This document shows positions 1 to 8,845 of a stretch of DNA of 35,276 nt, piece after piece (positions within the stretch are counted from its first letter, which is position 1; each line of letters opens with the position of its first letter). The notes beneath the pieces were generated by a model. It was not told the origin of the DNA, did not search any database, and was given only the letters and a program-made list of their open reading frames with translations. This DNA comes from Vibrio splendidus 12E03 (GTDB lineage Bacteria > Pseudomonadota > Gammaproteobacteria > Enterobacterales > Vibrionaceae). Where the stretch lies: positions 1 to 35,276 of the forward strand of contig NZ_AJZD02000123.1 of assembly GCF_000272105.2 (NCBI RefSeq). The letters are read 5' to 3'. A program made the translations under genes and the position numbers.

Positions 1-84
1 GCATTTCTAGATTTGACATGTGATCCAAGACGTGTTTTGAAACTAAATTTCGTAAGTGACTAGAAAGTTAGTTCCCCATCAATA

Positions 85-109
85 TATATTTAGCGGCAGA
101 AAATATAAT
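85..109 (+). promoter_or_regulatory. Putative ptsG promoter with ROK-type operator
   Basis: A consensus -10 hexamer TATAAT lies at 104-109. It overlaps an inverted repeat with arms TATATTT (85-91) and AAATATA (101-107) around a 9-nt G/C-containing centre. AT-rich arms around a GC-containing core, about 23 bp in all, are the general form of Mlc/NagC (ROK) operators, and an Mlc gene lies at 6381-7598. No convincing -35 box was found, so an activator such as CRP may be needed. The operator assignment is inference. Confidence 0.35.
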
Positions 110-210
110 GCAATACATGGTTACATTTTCGCAGGGTGCTAACATATAGGCTACGGGGGTGTGCCGTTAGAACCCAATATAATTATTTTATCTTTATCAG
201 GAGCATAAAC

Positions 211-1641
211 ATGTTTAAGAACCTTTTTGCTAGCCTGCAGAAAGTTGGTAAGTCTCTGATGCTTCCAGTATCAGTTTTACCAGTTGCGGGTATTTTGCTA
301 GGTGTCGGTGCAGCAGATCTTCCTTTCATTCCAGAAATCGTTTCAAACTTAATGGAACAAGCTGGTGGTTCAGTATTTGGTCAAATGGCACTACTGTTCG
401 CAGTAGGTGTTGCACTTGGCTTTACTAACAACGATGGTGTGGCTGGTCTAGCTGCTATCGTTGGTTACGGCATCATGACTGCTACACTTGGCGTAATGGC
501 TGGTGTAATGGGCGTTGATAAAATCGATACTGGTGTACTAGGTGGTATCCTAGTCGGTGGTGTTGCTGCTTGGGCATTCAACCGTTTCTTCCGTATTCAA
601 CTACCAGAGTACCTTGGCTTCTTCGCTGGTAAGCGTGCAGTGCCAATTATCACAGGTTTCTCTGCGATTGGTCTAGCAATCCTACTATCTGTAGTATGGC
701 CACCAGTTGGCGGCGCTATCTCTGCGTTCTCTGATTGGGCTGCTCACCAAAACCCACAAGTGGCGTTTGGTATCTACGGTATCGTTGAGCGTTCTCTAAT
801 TCCATTTGGTCTTCACCACGTTTGGAACGTACCTTTCTTCTTTGAAGCTGGTACTTGTGTAAACGCTGCTGGTGAAACTCAAAATGGTGTTCTTACTTGT
901 TACCTAGTTGCTGATGACGCATCTCGTGCAGCGGGCAATGGCTTCGGTCAGCTAGCTGGTGGTTACATGTTCAAGATGTTCGGCCTACCTGCTGCTGCAA
1001 TCGCGATTGCACACTCAGCTAAGCCTGAAAACCGCGCTAAAGTAATGGGCATCATGGCTTCTGCTGCGTTGACTTCATTCCTAACGGGTATCACTGAACC
1101 AATCGAATTCTCTTTCCTATTCGTTGCTCCAGTACTGTACGCAATCCACGCTCTACTAGCTGGTTCTGCATACGTTCTTGCTAATACTCTAGGTTTTGTA
1201 CACGGTACATCTTTCTCACACGGTCTAATCGACTTCCTAGTTCTATCTGGCAACGCGTCTAAGATGGGCCTAATGGTTGTATGTGGTATTGCTTACGCTG
1301 CAATTTACTACATCGTATTCCGCACTGTGATTAAAGCTCTAGACCTTAAAACTCCAGGCCGTGAAGACGAGACTGAAGAAGAGTCAGTTGCGACTGGTTC
1401 TGAACTTGCTGGTGAGCTAGTTGCTGCATTCGGTGGCAAAGCGAACATCACAGGTCTTGACGCTTGTATTACTCGTCTACGTGTTGCAGTAGCTGATACA
1501 GCTCTTGTTGACCAAGACAAACTGAAGAAACTAGGCGCTGCAGGTGTTGTTGTAGTTGCTGGTGGCGTACAAGCTATCTTCGGTACTAAGTCTGACAACC
1601 TTAAGACAGACATGGATGAGTGGATCCGTAACAACGGTTAA
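211..1641 (+). CDS. ptsG: PTS glucose-specific transporter subunit IICB
   Basis: Enzyme IICB of the glucose phosphotransferase system, an inner-membrane protein that imports glucose and phosphorylates it to glucose 6-phosphate with phosphate from IIA-Glc. The product is 476 residues, the usual PtsG length. An N-terminal IIC membrane domain of about 390 residues is followed by a short linker rich in Glu and Thr and a C-terminal IIB domain. The IIB signature LDACITRLR is present, with the phosphorylated cysteine at about residue 419. The IIC substrate region includes the motif [12 protein letters not shown]. The reading frame is open from a GTG at 136, but the ATG at 211 has AGGAG at 199-203 and begins with [15 protein letters not shown] as in known PtsG, so it was chosen. 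It is monocistronic and ends at a strong terminator. A possible ROK operator lies upstream, and the putative regulator Mlc is encoded 5 kb away. Confidence 0.96.
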   Translation: MFKNLFASLQKVGKSLMLPVSVLPVAGILLGVGAADLPFIPEIVSNLMEQAGGSVFGQMALLFAVGVALGFTNNDGVAGLAAIVGYGIMTATLGVMAGVMGVDKIDTGVLGGILVGGVAAWAFNRFFRIQLPEYLGFFAGKRAVPIITGFSAIGLAILLSVVWPPVGGAISAFSDWAAHQNPQVAFGIYGIVERSLIPFGLHHVWNVPFFFEAGTCVNAAGETQNGVLTCYLVADDASRAAGNGFGQLAGGYMFKMFGLPAAAIAIAHSAKPENRAKVMGIMASAALTSFLTGITEPIEFSFLFVAPVLYAIHALLAGSAYVLANTLGFVHGTSFSHGLIDFLVLSGNASKMGLMVVCGIAYAAIYYIVFRTVIKALDLKTPGREDETEEESVATGSELAGELVAAFGGKANITGLDACITRLRVAVADTALVDQDKLKKLGAAGVVVVAGGVQAIFGTKSDNLKTDMDEWIRNNG

Positions 1642-1660
1642 TTCACTGATTCAATAAATT

Positions 1661-1688
1661 GAAAGGAGGCCGAAAGGCCTCCTTTTTT
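1661..1688 (+). terminator. Rho-independent terminator of ptsG
   Basis: A perfect 10-bp stem (AAAGGAGGCC at 1662-1671 with its complement at 1676-1685) closes on a GAAA tetraloop and runs into six T residues. It starts 20 nt after the ptsG stop. Confidence 0.95.
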
Positions 1689-1869
1689 ATTTTCAGCTCT
1701 ATGAAAGACCTATTATGCTTAATCTCCATTAACTCAGATACTTATCATTCAACTCGATCAGTTGATGGTTGCTCTTAAATTTTTCGTGTCTTTTATCTTT
1801 TACCTAGCGATGACACCTTTCGTTATTATTCCAGTAAACTACCGCTTTTAAACACAGTCTGAGAATATT

Positions 1870-2274
1870 ATGAAACATCGTTACTTGATCGGCCTTATGT
1901 GCTACAGCGGAGCCTCGTTTGCTCACGCTTCTGAAGCTCCAGCTTTGGAAGTTGGACTTGCCATTGACCAAGACCTGAGTGTCGTTGTGGAATTTGATCA
2001 GAAATACCGTGCTACGATTGGTAATGACGGCGCTGCATTTGACTACATTTGGAAGCGTGGTCAGTTCGAGACTGAAGCTCCATTGAGTTGGTACGTCGGT
2101 GCTGGTGCTTGGGCTGAATGGAATGACGACTTTGGCTTACGCTTGCCATTAGGCGTGAAAGTGAATTTCTACGAAGGTTGGAATGCTTACGCTCAAGTTC
2201 ACCCTGAACTCGATATGTATAAAGGTGTTGAGTTGCAAGTGGGCGGCGCTTTAGGTGTTACCTATAAGTTCTAA
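1870..2274 (+). CDS. Small exported beta-barrel-like protein, hypothetical
   Basis: A 134-residue protein of unknown function. Residues 1 to about 20 look like a signal peptide (a Lys/His/Arg start, hydrophobic stretch, then SFAHA as a plausible cleavage region). The mature part is rich in alternating hydrophobic and polar residues with many Tyr, Trp and Gly. It ends in YKF, the C-terminal aromatic residue typical of outer-membrane barrels inserted by BamA. At about 114 mature residues it is small for a barrel and may be a partial or unusual one. It starts at an ATG after TCTGAGAATATT and is probably transcribed alone, ending at the shared terminator at 2301-2328. No enzyme motif was seen. 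Confidence 0.75.
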   Translation: MKHRYLIGLMCYSGASFAHASEAPALEVGLAIDQDLSVVVEFDQKYRATIGNDGAAFDYIWKRGQFETEAPLSWYVGAGAWAEWNDDFGLRLPLGVKVNFYEGWNAYAQVHPELDMYKGVELQVGGALGVTYKF

Positions 2275-2300
2275 CCTGAACTAAAACCGCTTTAATAATG

Positions 2301-2328
2301 AAAAAAAACAGCATTTAGCTGGTTTTTT
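2301..2328. terminator. Bidirectional terminator between two convergent genes
   Basis: CAGC (2309-2312) pairs with GCTG (2318-2321) around ATTTA. The stem is flanked by eight A residues on the left and six T residues on the right, so it can end transcription from both convergent genes. The GC part is only 4 bp, so it may be weak. Confidence 0.6.
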
Positions 2329-2368
2329 CATTTGGGCCGATCTTATATTTTTTGCTTCATTGAGCCGC

Positions 2369-2962
2369 TTAGAAAGTAAAACTCAGTCCGACATTGGCTT
2401 GGAATTGGTTCATCCAGTCGGTATCAAAACGAATGATGCACTCTTGGCCGTTACTTGGGATGTTACAAACGCCGGAGGTATCGTTATCGACAACTGTACC
2501 CAGCCAACGTACTTGTGTGTTCAACGCTAGTCGGTCACTAAATTTGTACTCTAAGCCGCCAAAGATAGAAGTTGAGAATCCATACTTATCCTTTGCCCAG
2601 TCTACATCGACGTAAGAAGCACCAAGACCTAACCCTAGATAACCCGACAACACAGGCGAAGCTGGGTAGTAGATGCTGCTTTGAAGGTGCAGATATTGGA
2701 TGGAGGAGCTTAGGTTGAGTGTTTCTAATTCCGAGCTCTGATTGGAATAGAAGAAGCCGATACGTCCTTTTTCAAGTGGCGTTTCAATGGCAAAGGTGTA
2801 GTTTTCAGAGCCTTTCATGTCATAGGTTTTACCGTCCTGGTCTTCGACACTGCCACCGCCGGTATAACCTACCATAGGTGTAATGATGATCTCCGGCGAA
2901 GCATACGCGCTTGAAACGGAGAGAAGCGTAATCAGTGCCATCATATTTGCTTTGTTATTCAT
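2369..2962 (-). CDS. Outer-membrane beta-barrel protein, porin-like family
   Basis: A 197-residue predicted outer-membrane protein. A signal peptide ends near SSAYA, and the mature protein shows repeated amphipathic strands (for example GYLGLGLGASYVDVDW) and a C-terminal SFTF ending in Phe, as expected for a BamA-inserted 8-strand barrel. Two cysteines (C-N-I-P-S-N-G-Q-E-C), probably in a surface loop, could form a disulfide. An ATG six codons upstream (2980) is in frame, but AAGGA sits 7 nt before the ATG at 2962, so that start was chosen. It converges with the 134-residue protein gene on the shared terminator. The exact function is not recognisable; it resembles the generic OmpA/OmpX-like small barrels common in Vibrio. 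Confidence 0.8.
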   Translation of the reverse strand: MNNKANMMALITLLSVSSAYASPEIIITPMVGYTGGGSVEDQDGKTYDMKGSENYTFAIETPLEKGRIGFFYSNQSSELETLNLSSSIQYLHLQSSIYYPASPVLSGYLGLGLGASYVDVDWAKDKYGFSTSIFGGLEYKFSDRLALNTQVRWLGTVVDNDTSGVCNIPSNGQECIIRFDTDWMNQFQANVGLSFTF

Positions 2963-3107
2963 GAGTATATCCTTATCCATACACTTACTAATTGTGATGG
3001 TTACATCAATATTGTGCGACTAATTTCGACGATTCTTGAAGATACTTCACACACCTGATAGTACTTAAATAGAGACTCGACAAATTAATAATAAGCCAGA
3101 GGTGTCT

Positions 3108-3197
3108 ATGGACCATAATCTGAAAAATGCCCTACAAATTACCGTGTTTATCTACGTGATCATTCTTTCATTTGGCTTTATTGCGATTGGTAGTTAA
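3108..3197 (+). CDS. ynhF: YnhF-like small membrane protein (29 aa)
   Basis: A 29-residue ORF: a short polar start (MDHNLKNAL) followed by one predicted membrane helix of about 20 residues ending in FGFIAIGS. It matches the layout of the E. coli YnhF small membrane protein (29 residues, start MSTDLKFSL, one helix), with shared D-x-L-K and the same length. This comparison is from memory. AGAGG lies just upstream of the ATG with about 5 nt spacing. The ORF ends 41 nt before the patatin gene and may share its transcript. The function of the family is unknown. Confidence 0.7.
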   Translation: MDHNLKNALQITVFIYVIILSFGFIAIGS

Positions 3198-3238
3198 TAC
3201 CATCTATTGCGAGGCTGAGTTTTGATACTCAGGGAATA

Positions 3239-4453
3239 ATGAATAGTGGGATTATAACCAATATTGATACAGCAATAGACTTGGATTATTACGCTAAGTT
3301 TATTGCTGGAAAAACAGCACTGGTCGCTCAAGGTGGCGGACAGAGAAGTATTTTTACTTCTGGAGTGCTGGATGCCTTTCTTCTCTCAAATTTTGACCCC
3401 TTCGACGAATTTTTTGGTACCTCAGCAGGTGCTCTCAACTTATGTGCTTATCTGTGCCGTGATAAAGGCCTTGGACGTTCTTTTGTTCTTGACCTCACAA
3501 CCTCTCCCGAGTTCTTCAATCTCTTTTCCTATATACGATACAGAAAGAACCTAGGATTAGAATGGGCCCTAGAACAAATTATGGCTTACCCATATAAGCT
3601 CGATCTGGATTTAGGGCGACAAACGCTAGGCGATCGCCACTTCTATGCAGCTGTAACGGATTCCAAAGACTTACGAGACCACTACTTCCCATTATTGGGC
3701 GAAGATTGGTACAAGGTGATGATTGCGACCTGCGCCATTCCTCGTTTGTACAATGATGAAGTCTTTATTGGTGACAGTGTTTATGTGGACGGTGGTGTAT
3801 CGGCGTGTATCCCGGTTCAGGAAGCGTGGCGAAGACAAGCCCGTTCTATTGTGGTGATTCGTACTGAGCCAGTGGTGGAGGAAGGTAATACCCATTTGGT
3901 TGAAGCACCAGTTAAGGGATCTTCAGTCAAAGCGCCTAAACCAATCTCTGCCGAAGAACTGGAGTGGTTCCGCGAATCTTTTGTCAGTGTTCAAGGTCAT
4001 TGGCAACAGAAAATGGAACAGTGGAAAACCGACTGGACCTCTTTCTTCCAACAACAAATTATGCGCTCAAAAGAGCAGAAGCGTGACCGTGGGCATTTAG
4101 ACCTGCTGAACGGTGGTCGCTGGCTATTTGGTGCAGATGATATTTATCGCTTAAGTCATTTAATCGGAGATAAGTTTGATTCAGGCTTGGCTGACATGCT
4201 AATGGTGCATTATCAGACCTACTCATTGACTCAGGATTTTTTGAATTCGCCACCAGACGACGCGTTTGTGGTTCAGATAGCGCCAAGTCAGCCACTAAAA
4301 TCGAGTTCATTAATGAGCGACAAAGAAGACCTGTTGCACGATTACGAAATGGGCTTAGAAGCCGGTTACCGATTTGTGGAAACCTATACCTCAACGGAAA
4401 ACGCTCGCAATTCTCATATGCCACAGTTAGCCACCATTGCTGCTGGCAAGTAA
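3239..4453 (+). CDS. yjjU: Patatin-like phospholipase, YjjU family
   Basis: A 404-residue protein with the patatin hydrolase fold: a glycine-rich oxyanion loop QGGGQRSIFTSG (residues 31-42), the nucleophile elbow GTSAG with Ser62, and the catalytic Asp in DGG at about residue 184. These form the Ser-Asp dyad of patatin lipid acyl hydrolases. The N-terminal half lines up well with E. coli YjjU (GGGQR-x-IFTxGVLD, then FGTSAGA). A middle segment of about 80 residues (roughly 205-285, rich in Trp, Gln and Lys) appears longer than in YjjU. No signal peptide or membrane helix was seen, so it is probably cytoplasmic. The physiological substrate of this family is not established. AGGG sits close to the ATG (4 nt). 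Confidence 0.88.
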   Translation: MNSGIITNIDTAIDLDYYAKFIAGKTALVAQGGGQRSIFTSGVLDAFLLSNFDPFDEFFGTSAGALNLCAYLCRDKGLGRSFVLDLTTSPEFFNLFSYIRYRKNLGLEWALEQIMAYPYKLDLDLGRQTLGDRHFYAAVTDSKDLRDHYFPLLGEDWYKVMIATCAIPRLYNDEVFIGDSVYVDGGVSACIPVQEAWRRQARSIVVIRTEPVVEEGNTHLVEAPVKGSSVKAPKPISAEELEWFRESFVSVQGHWQQKMEQWKTDWTSFFQQQIMRSKEQKRDRGHLDLLNGGRWLFGADDIYRLSHLIGDKFDSGLADMLMVHYQTYSLTQDFLNSPPDDAFVVQIAPSQPLKSSSLMSDKEDLLHDYEMGLEAGYRFVETYTSTENARNSHMPQLATIAAGK

Positions 4454-4533
4454 TTCTCGAAGTTGATGAGCTAGCATGCTGTGAGCTCGTTATGCTGTTT
4501 AAGCAGATTGTAGTGAGTCGTGTTCTGAAATGA

Positions 4534-4568
4534 AAAAGGGTTATTGAACTTGGTTCGATAACCCTTTT
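4534..4568. terminator. Bidirectional terminator between yjjU and pykA
   Basis: A 16-bp stem: AAAAGGGTTAT at 4534-4544 pairs with ATAACCCTTTT at 4558-4568, extended inward by TGAAC/GTTCG with one wobble pair, around a 3-nt loop. The A and T tracts on the two sides suit both convergent genes. Confidence 0.85.
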
Positions 4569-4582
4569 AAGTTTTTGAGATT

Positions 4583-4600
4583 AGGCGAATCGTTTCGCCT
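4583..4600 (-). terminator. Hairpin just after pykA
   Basis: AGGCGAA and TTCGCCT form a 7-bp stem around TCGT, 12 nt beyond the pykA stop. It lacks a good T tract on the pykA strand, so it may protect the 3' end of the mRNA rather than terminate; the stronger terminator lies 15 nt further on. Confidence 0.45.
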
Positions 4601-4612
4601 TAAGGTCAAATA

Positions 4613-6061
4613 TTAGGTGACAGGCAAGATTCTCATACAGTTGGTTGACCCTGCTACATCCATAATGTCGCCTTGAGTGACGATCACTAGGTCACCAAAC
4701 TTAAGGTGTCCTTTTTCTTTCAGGCAAGTGAGTGTAGATAGTGCGATGTCAAAGCTGTCTTCAGCTTCTGTCTCGAAGTAGATAGGTGTCACACCTCGGT
4801 ATAAGGTACAGCGATTAAGCGTTCCTTCGTTACGAGACAGCGCGTAGATCGGCATGTCGGCACTTAGGCGAGACATCATCAGTGCAGTGCGGCCTGACTC
4901 GGTGAGAGTGACAACGCCTTTAATGCCTTCCATATGGTTCGCAGAGTAGATGGTCGCCATCGAAACGGTTTCTTCGGCAGTAACAAAGGTGCGGTCAATA
5001 CGGTAATTGGATTGGTTATTAATGCCTGCCATTTTTTCCGCACCAATACAGACTTCAGCCATCGATTTTACGGTCTCGACTGGGTAGTCACCAGCTGCAG
5101 TTTCACCAGACAGCATCACAGCATCGGTGCCATCGAGTACGGCGTTGGCAACATCCATAACTTCGGCACGGGTTGGCATTGGCGCAGAAATCATTGATTC
5201 CATCATCTGAGTTGCGGTGATGACAGTTCGGTTAAGCGCTCTGGCACGGCGTATAAGCTGTTTTTGTACTCCGACTAACTCAGGATCGCCAATTTCCACT
5301 CCGAGGTCACCACGAGCCACCATGACCACATCTGAGGCCATTATGATGTCATCCATGTTCTCAACTGTAGCTACTGTCTCTGCTCGCTCCACTTTTGCGA
5401 CGAGGTGAGCTTCTAAGCCGGCTTCTCGTGCAAGCTGACGAGCATAGTGCATGTCTTCACCATTACGAGGGAAAGACACCGCTAGGTAATCCACTTTGAT
5501 TTGTGCGGCGGTGACGATGTCGCGCTTGTCTTTTTCTGTTAGCGCTTCTGCGGAAAGGCCACCACCTTTTTTGTTGATGCCTTTGTTATTTGAGAGTGGG
5601 CCGCCAATGATGACTTCGGTATGAACGCGACAGCCTTCTACTTTGGTTACTTTGAGTTGAACACGACCATCGTCAAGCAACAGGATATCGCCGGCGGATA
5701 CGTCGTTAGGCAGTTCTTTGTAATCAAGGCCAACGGCTTCTTGATTGCCTTCACCTAAACCTAAGCTACTGTCGAGAGTAAATAGATCGCCTACGTTAAG
5801 TTGGATTTTACCTTCTTTGAATGTCGATACACGAATCTTGGGTCCCTGCAAGTCACCGAGAATAGCTATTTGAGTGCCGAGCCTTTTTGCTATCGCTCGG
5901 ACGTTTTCTGCGCGTTGTATATGGTCGTCGCTGGTGCCGTGAGAGAAGTTCATACGAACGATATTGGCACCGGCTTTGATTATCTCTTCAAGCACGTTAC
6001 CTTTATCAGTAGAAGGGCCAAGCGTTGTGACGATTTTCGTTTTTCTTAATTCGGCTGTCAT
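4613..6061 (-). CDS. pykA: Pyruvate kinase II
   Basis: Pyruvate kinase converts phosphoenolpyruvate and ADP to pyruvate and ATP, the last step of glycolysis, in the cytoplasm. The product is 482 residues and closely follows the E. coli type II enzyme PykA (for example [14 protein letters not shown] start, [49 protein letters not shown]) rather than PykF. The catalytic lysine sits in VAKVERAE, the Mg/substrate-binding stretch in VARGDLGVE, and MMESM in the usual place. AGGAG lies 6 nt before the ATG. It is a single-gene unit read toward yjjU, and divergent from mlc across a 319-bp gap, so their promoters may interact. Making pyruvate links it to the pfl genes later in the window. Confidence 0.97.
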   Translation of the reverse strand: MTAELRKTKIVTTLGPSTDKGNVLEEIIKAGANIVRMNFSHGTSDDHIQRAENVRAIAKRLGTQIAILGDLQGPKIRVSTFKEGKIQLNVGDLFTLDSSLGLGEGNQEAVGLDYKELPNDVSAGDILLLDDGRVQLKVTKVEGCRVHTEVIIGGPLSNNKGINKKGGGLSAEALTEKDKRDIVTAAQIKVDYLAVSFPRNGEDMHYARQLAREAGLEAHLVAKVERAETVATVENMDDIIMASDVVMVARGDLGVEIGDPELVGVQKQLIRRARALNRTVITATQMMESMISAPMPTRAEVMDVANAVLDGTDAVMLSGETAAGDYPVETVKSMAEVCIGAEKMAGINNQSNYRIDRTFVTAEETVSMATIYSANHMEGIKGVVTLTESGRTALMMSRLSADMPIYALSRNEGTLNRCTLYRGVTPIYFETEAEDSFDIALSTLTCLKEKGHLKFGDLVIVTQGDIMDVAGSTNCMRILPVT

Positions 6062-6380
6062 GAATACTCCTAGAGTGAGGCCAAGTAATCTTTTGAAAGA
6101 CTGAATTAAGTATATGCATTAATTGATAATTTATTGGGAGCTAGGAGGATATTTCTTGATTTGCCTTTAATTATTGAATTTAGGGCTCAAACGCGATGTT
6201 TTATTCTGAAAATTAAGTCGCAAATTATCGATGTGGGTGTTAATTTTCCTCGAACTATTTGACTCGATACACAAAGATTCATGTATATACGTGATACTGG
6301 TCACGGCGATATACCAAGTGACTTCACAATTACTTCGCAAAGTAAAAAAATTACCTCGTTGATGATTTCTGGAGCGTAAA
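6062..6380. promoter_or_regulatory. Divergent pykA-mlc intergenic region with CRP-like site
   Basis: A 319-bp AT-rich region without a credible gene. At 6291-6304 it holds GTGA-TACTGG-TCAC, a perfect inverted repeat matching the inner bases of the CRP consensus TGTGA-N6-TCACA (outer bases C and G). It lies about 80 nt before the mlc start, a reasonable activator position. CRP control of mlc is known in E. coli; here it is inferred. No clear -35/-10 pair was picked out with confidence. Confidence 0.45.
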
Positions 6381-7598
6381 ATGTACATGGCTCAACCGGG
6401 CCATATTGATCATATCAAACAGGTCAATGCTGGTCGTGTATATAAACTAATTGACCTTAAAGGTCCTATTTCTCGTATCGATCTGTCCAAGCAAAGTGAG
6501 TTGGCTCCGGCGAGTATTACTAAAATTACCCGTGAACTCATTGAAGCTCACCTTATTCACGAAACGACGGTTCAAGAAGCCACGACTCGTGGGCGTCCTG
6601 CTGTCGGTCTGCAAACCAATAACGAAGGTTGGCAGTTTTTGTCGATGCGTCTTGGTCGTGGATACTTGACGATCGCGCTCCATGAATTGGGCGGCGATGT
6701 ACTTATCGATACCAAGATTGATATCCATGAACGTGATCAAGATGATGTGCTTGCGCGTCTTCTCCATGAAATCGATGAGTTCTTCCAAACCTATGCCGAG
6801 CAACTCGACAGGGTGACGAGTATCGCTATCACACTGCCAGGTCTGGTGAATTCAGAGCAAGGTATTGTGTTGCAGATGCCGCACTACAACGTTGAAAACT
6901 TAGCGTTGGGGCCGGAGATCTACAAAGAAACCGGTTTGCCAGTTTTTATTGCCAATGATACCCGAGCGTGGGCATTAGCAGAGAAGCTGTTTGGTAACTC
7001 ACAAGACAATGACAACTCTGTTCTTATCTCGATTCACCACGGTTTAGGTGCCGGGATCATTCTTGATGGTCGCGTTCTGCAAGGACGTCACGGTAACATC
7101 GGTGAGTTGGGGCATATCCAGATCGATAAGGAAGGCAAGCTTTGCCACTGTGGAAATCGAGGCTGTTTAGAAACGGTGGCGAGCTCTCAGGCAATCCGTG
7201 AGCAAGTCAAAGAGCGACTGGCAAATGGTGAAGAATCAACGCTAACGGTGTTTGAAGATGTCACTATTGAGCAGATCTGTGCTGCGGCTGCTAATGGGGA
7301 TCCGTTGGCTGTTGAAGTGATTGAACAGTTAGGTCGTTACTTAGGTTCTGCGATTGCGATTGTGATTAACCTATTCAACCCAGAGAAAATCTTGGTGGGT
7401 GGTGTTATCAATCAGGCGAAGAGCGTGTTATACCCGGCGATTCAAAAGTGTATCGAAGAGCAGAGTCTATCGGTTTACCATAAAGACTTAGAGCTGGTGG
7501 AATCTCGTTTTTATAAGCAGGCAACCATGCCAGGTGCTGCGCTCATCAAGCAGGCCTTATACGATGGCCAACTGTTAATGAAAGTTATTGAAGGTTAA
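6381..7598 (+). CDS. mlc: ROK-family transcriptional repressor Mlc
   Basis: A 405-residue ROK protein very similar to E. coli Mlc, which represses ptsG, ptsHI, manXYZ and other sugar-uptake genes and is titrated by dephosphorylated PtsG at the membrane. The N-terminal winged helix begins QPGHIDHIKQVNAG and contains the recognition segment LAPASITKITREL (about 41-53). The ROK domain has the zinc-binding set GHIQID...CHCGNRGCLE, with His245, Cys255, Cys257 and Cys262. NagC is the nearest alternative, but the N-terminal sequence favours Mlc. GGAG lies 6 nt before the ATG; a second ATG two codons later is possible. A CRP-like site lies upstream. Its presence 5 kb from ptsG fits the expected circuit. 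Confidence 0.93.
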   Translation: MYMAQPGHIDHIKQVNAGRVYKLIDLKGPISRIDLSKQSELAPASITKITRELIEAHLIHETTVQEATTRGRPAVGLQTNNEGWQFLSMRLGRGYLTIALHELGGDVLIDTKIDIHERDQDDVLARLLHEIDEFFQTYAEQLDRVTSIAITLPGLVNSEQGIVLQMPHYNVENLALGPEIYKETGLPVFIANDTRAWALAEKLFGNSQDNDNSVLISIHHGLGAGIILDGRVLQGRHGNIGELGHIQIDKEGKLCHCGNRGCLETVASSQAIREQVKERLANGEESTLTVFEDVTIEQICAAAANGDPLAVEVIEQLGRYLGSAIAIVINLFNPEKILVGGVINQAKSVLYPAIQKCIEEQSLSVYHKDLELVESRFYKQATMPGAALIKQALYDGQLLMKVIEG

Positions 7599-7766
7599 CC
7601 CCTTTTTCTCGTCTTGTAGCCTTACCCTGAACCTTTCCATGTACTTAAGCTTTGTATAACATCATTTGTTGTACTTAGTTTAAGCATTCTGTGCATTGGC
7701 GCTTTGCTTTAACCTATTGAAGTAGGCTATTGTAGCCACAGTTATTATTTGTCACTAAGGTGTTGT

Positions 7767-8708
7767 ATGTCTGGCGTTTTAAATTCGGTTGATCAGAGAA
7801 CCAAACTGGTCGGTGAAAACCGTCTGGAACTCTTGTTATTCAGCTTAAATAGTCGTCAACTATTTGCGATTAACGTATTTAAAGTGAAAGAAGTCCTCAA
7901 AGTGCCAGTACTTACTCGCTTACCGGGCTCTCATCATCATATTACGGGTGTTGCGTCTTTACGTGGTGAATCGGTGCCTGTTATCGATTTACGCAGTGCC
8001 ATTGGCTTTCCACCATCTCGTGCGGAATCTCAAGAAAGTAACTTGATCATTACGGAATACAACCGAACCGTACAAGGTTTCTTGGTTGGGCAAGTTCGTA
8101 ATATCGTGAACACGACATGGACAGAAATCCAACCGCCGCCAAAGACAACAGGTCGCGCAAATTACCTAACCGCTATCACGCATATTCAAGAAGAAGAGCA
8201 GCACAAGATCGTCGAGATCATCGATGTTGAGAAAGTGCTGGCTGAGATCATTGATTACGATGTATCGATCTCTGAAGGCGTTTTAGATGAACAATTAGCT
8301 CAGGAGATGATAGGACGTAATGTGCTTATCGTTGATGACTCTTCAACAGCGCGTAACCAAATTAAAGGCACCTTGTCGCAGCTTGGTTTGAACATTATTG
8401 AGTGTTGTGATGGCTTAGAAGCACTGACCTTACTTAAGGGCTGGTGTGATGAAGGCAAAGACATCAATCAAGAAATATTGTTGATGATCACCGATGCTGA
8501 AATGCCTGAAATGGACGGCTACAAGCTGACACACGAAGTACGTACTGACCCTAGAATGCATGACCTGTTTATTACGCTAAACACTTCATTAAGTGGAAGT
8601 TTTAATGAAGCTATGGTTGAGAAAGTAGGGTGTAACCGCTTTATTTCTAAGTTCCAGCCAGACCTCTTGGTTGAAGTGACTCAAGAGCGAATGCGTCAGA
8701 TTTTATAA
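7767..8708 (+). CDS. cheV: Chemotaxis coupling protein CheV
   Basis: A 313-residue hybrid of an N-terminal CheW-like domain (about 18-165, with GVASLRGESVPVIDL) and a C-terminal response-regulator receiver domain (about 185-310). CheV couples chemoreceptors to the CheA kinase, and phosphorylation of its receiver is thought to aid adaptation. The receiver has the acidic pair in LIVDDS (190-191), the phospho-acceptor Asp243 in MITDAEMPEMDGY, and the conserved Lys in FISKFQPD. The frame is open further upstream, but AAGG at 7757-7760 lies 6 nt before the ATG at 7767, and MSGVLNSVDQRTKL is the normal CheV start. No other chemotaxis gene is nearby, as is common for cheV in Vibrio. Confidence 0.95.
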   Translation: MSGVLNSVDQRTKLVGENRLELLLFSLNSRQLFAINVFKVKEVLKVPVLTRLPGSHHHITGVASLRGESVPVIDLRSAIGFPPSRAESQESNLIITEYNRTVQGFLVGQVRNIVNTTWTEIQPPPKTTGRANYLTAITHIQEEEQHKIVEIIDVEKVLAEIIDYDVSISEGVLDEQLAQEMIGRNVLIVDDSSTARNQIKGTLSQLGLNIIECCDGLEALTLLKGWCDEGKDINQEILLMITDAEMPEMDGYKLTHEVRTDPRMHDLFITLNTSLSGSFNEAMVEKVGCNRFISKFQPDLLVEVTQERMRQIL

Positions 8709-8771
8709 TTAATGCTGCTGTACGGTTTGTTTTGAGTGACCTTATAGAAAACGTTTGCTAATATTCACACG

Positions 8772-8796
8772 GCATATTTTTCTTAACGAAATATGC
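8772..8796. repeat. Inverted repeat downstream of cheV
   Basis: Perfect 8-bp arms GCATATTT (8772-8779) and AAATATGC (8789-8796) with a 9-nt spacer, 63 nt after the cheV stop. There is no T tract, so it is not a standard terminator. It may be an operator or an RNA hairpin. Confidence 0.4.
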
Positions 8797-8845
8797 TCAA
8801 CTACTAGCGTAACTTTTCACACACAATCTAAGGTAGTTCCTCTTA

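Noticed and set aside
20..36. CRP-like half site TGTGATCCAAGACGTG upstream of ptsG
   Set aside because: The first half is good, but the second half does not match TCACA; too weak to call.
136..210. N-terminal extension of PtsG from the GTG at 136
   Set aside because: The extension is not in the family, and the ATG at 211 has a well-placed AGGAG.
1700..1777. 25-codon ORF after the ptsG terminator
   Set aside because: No ribosome-binding site, no membrane helix or motif, and it begins just after a terminator; nothing supports translation.
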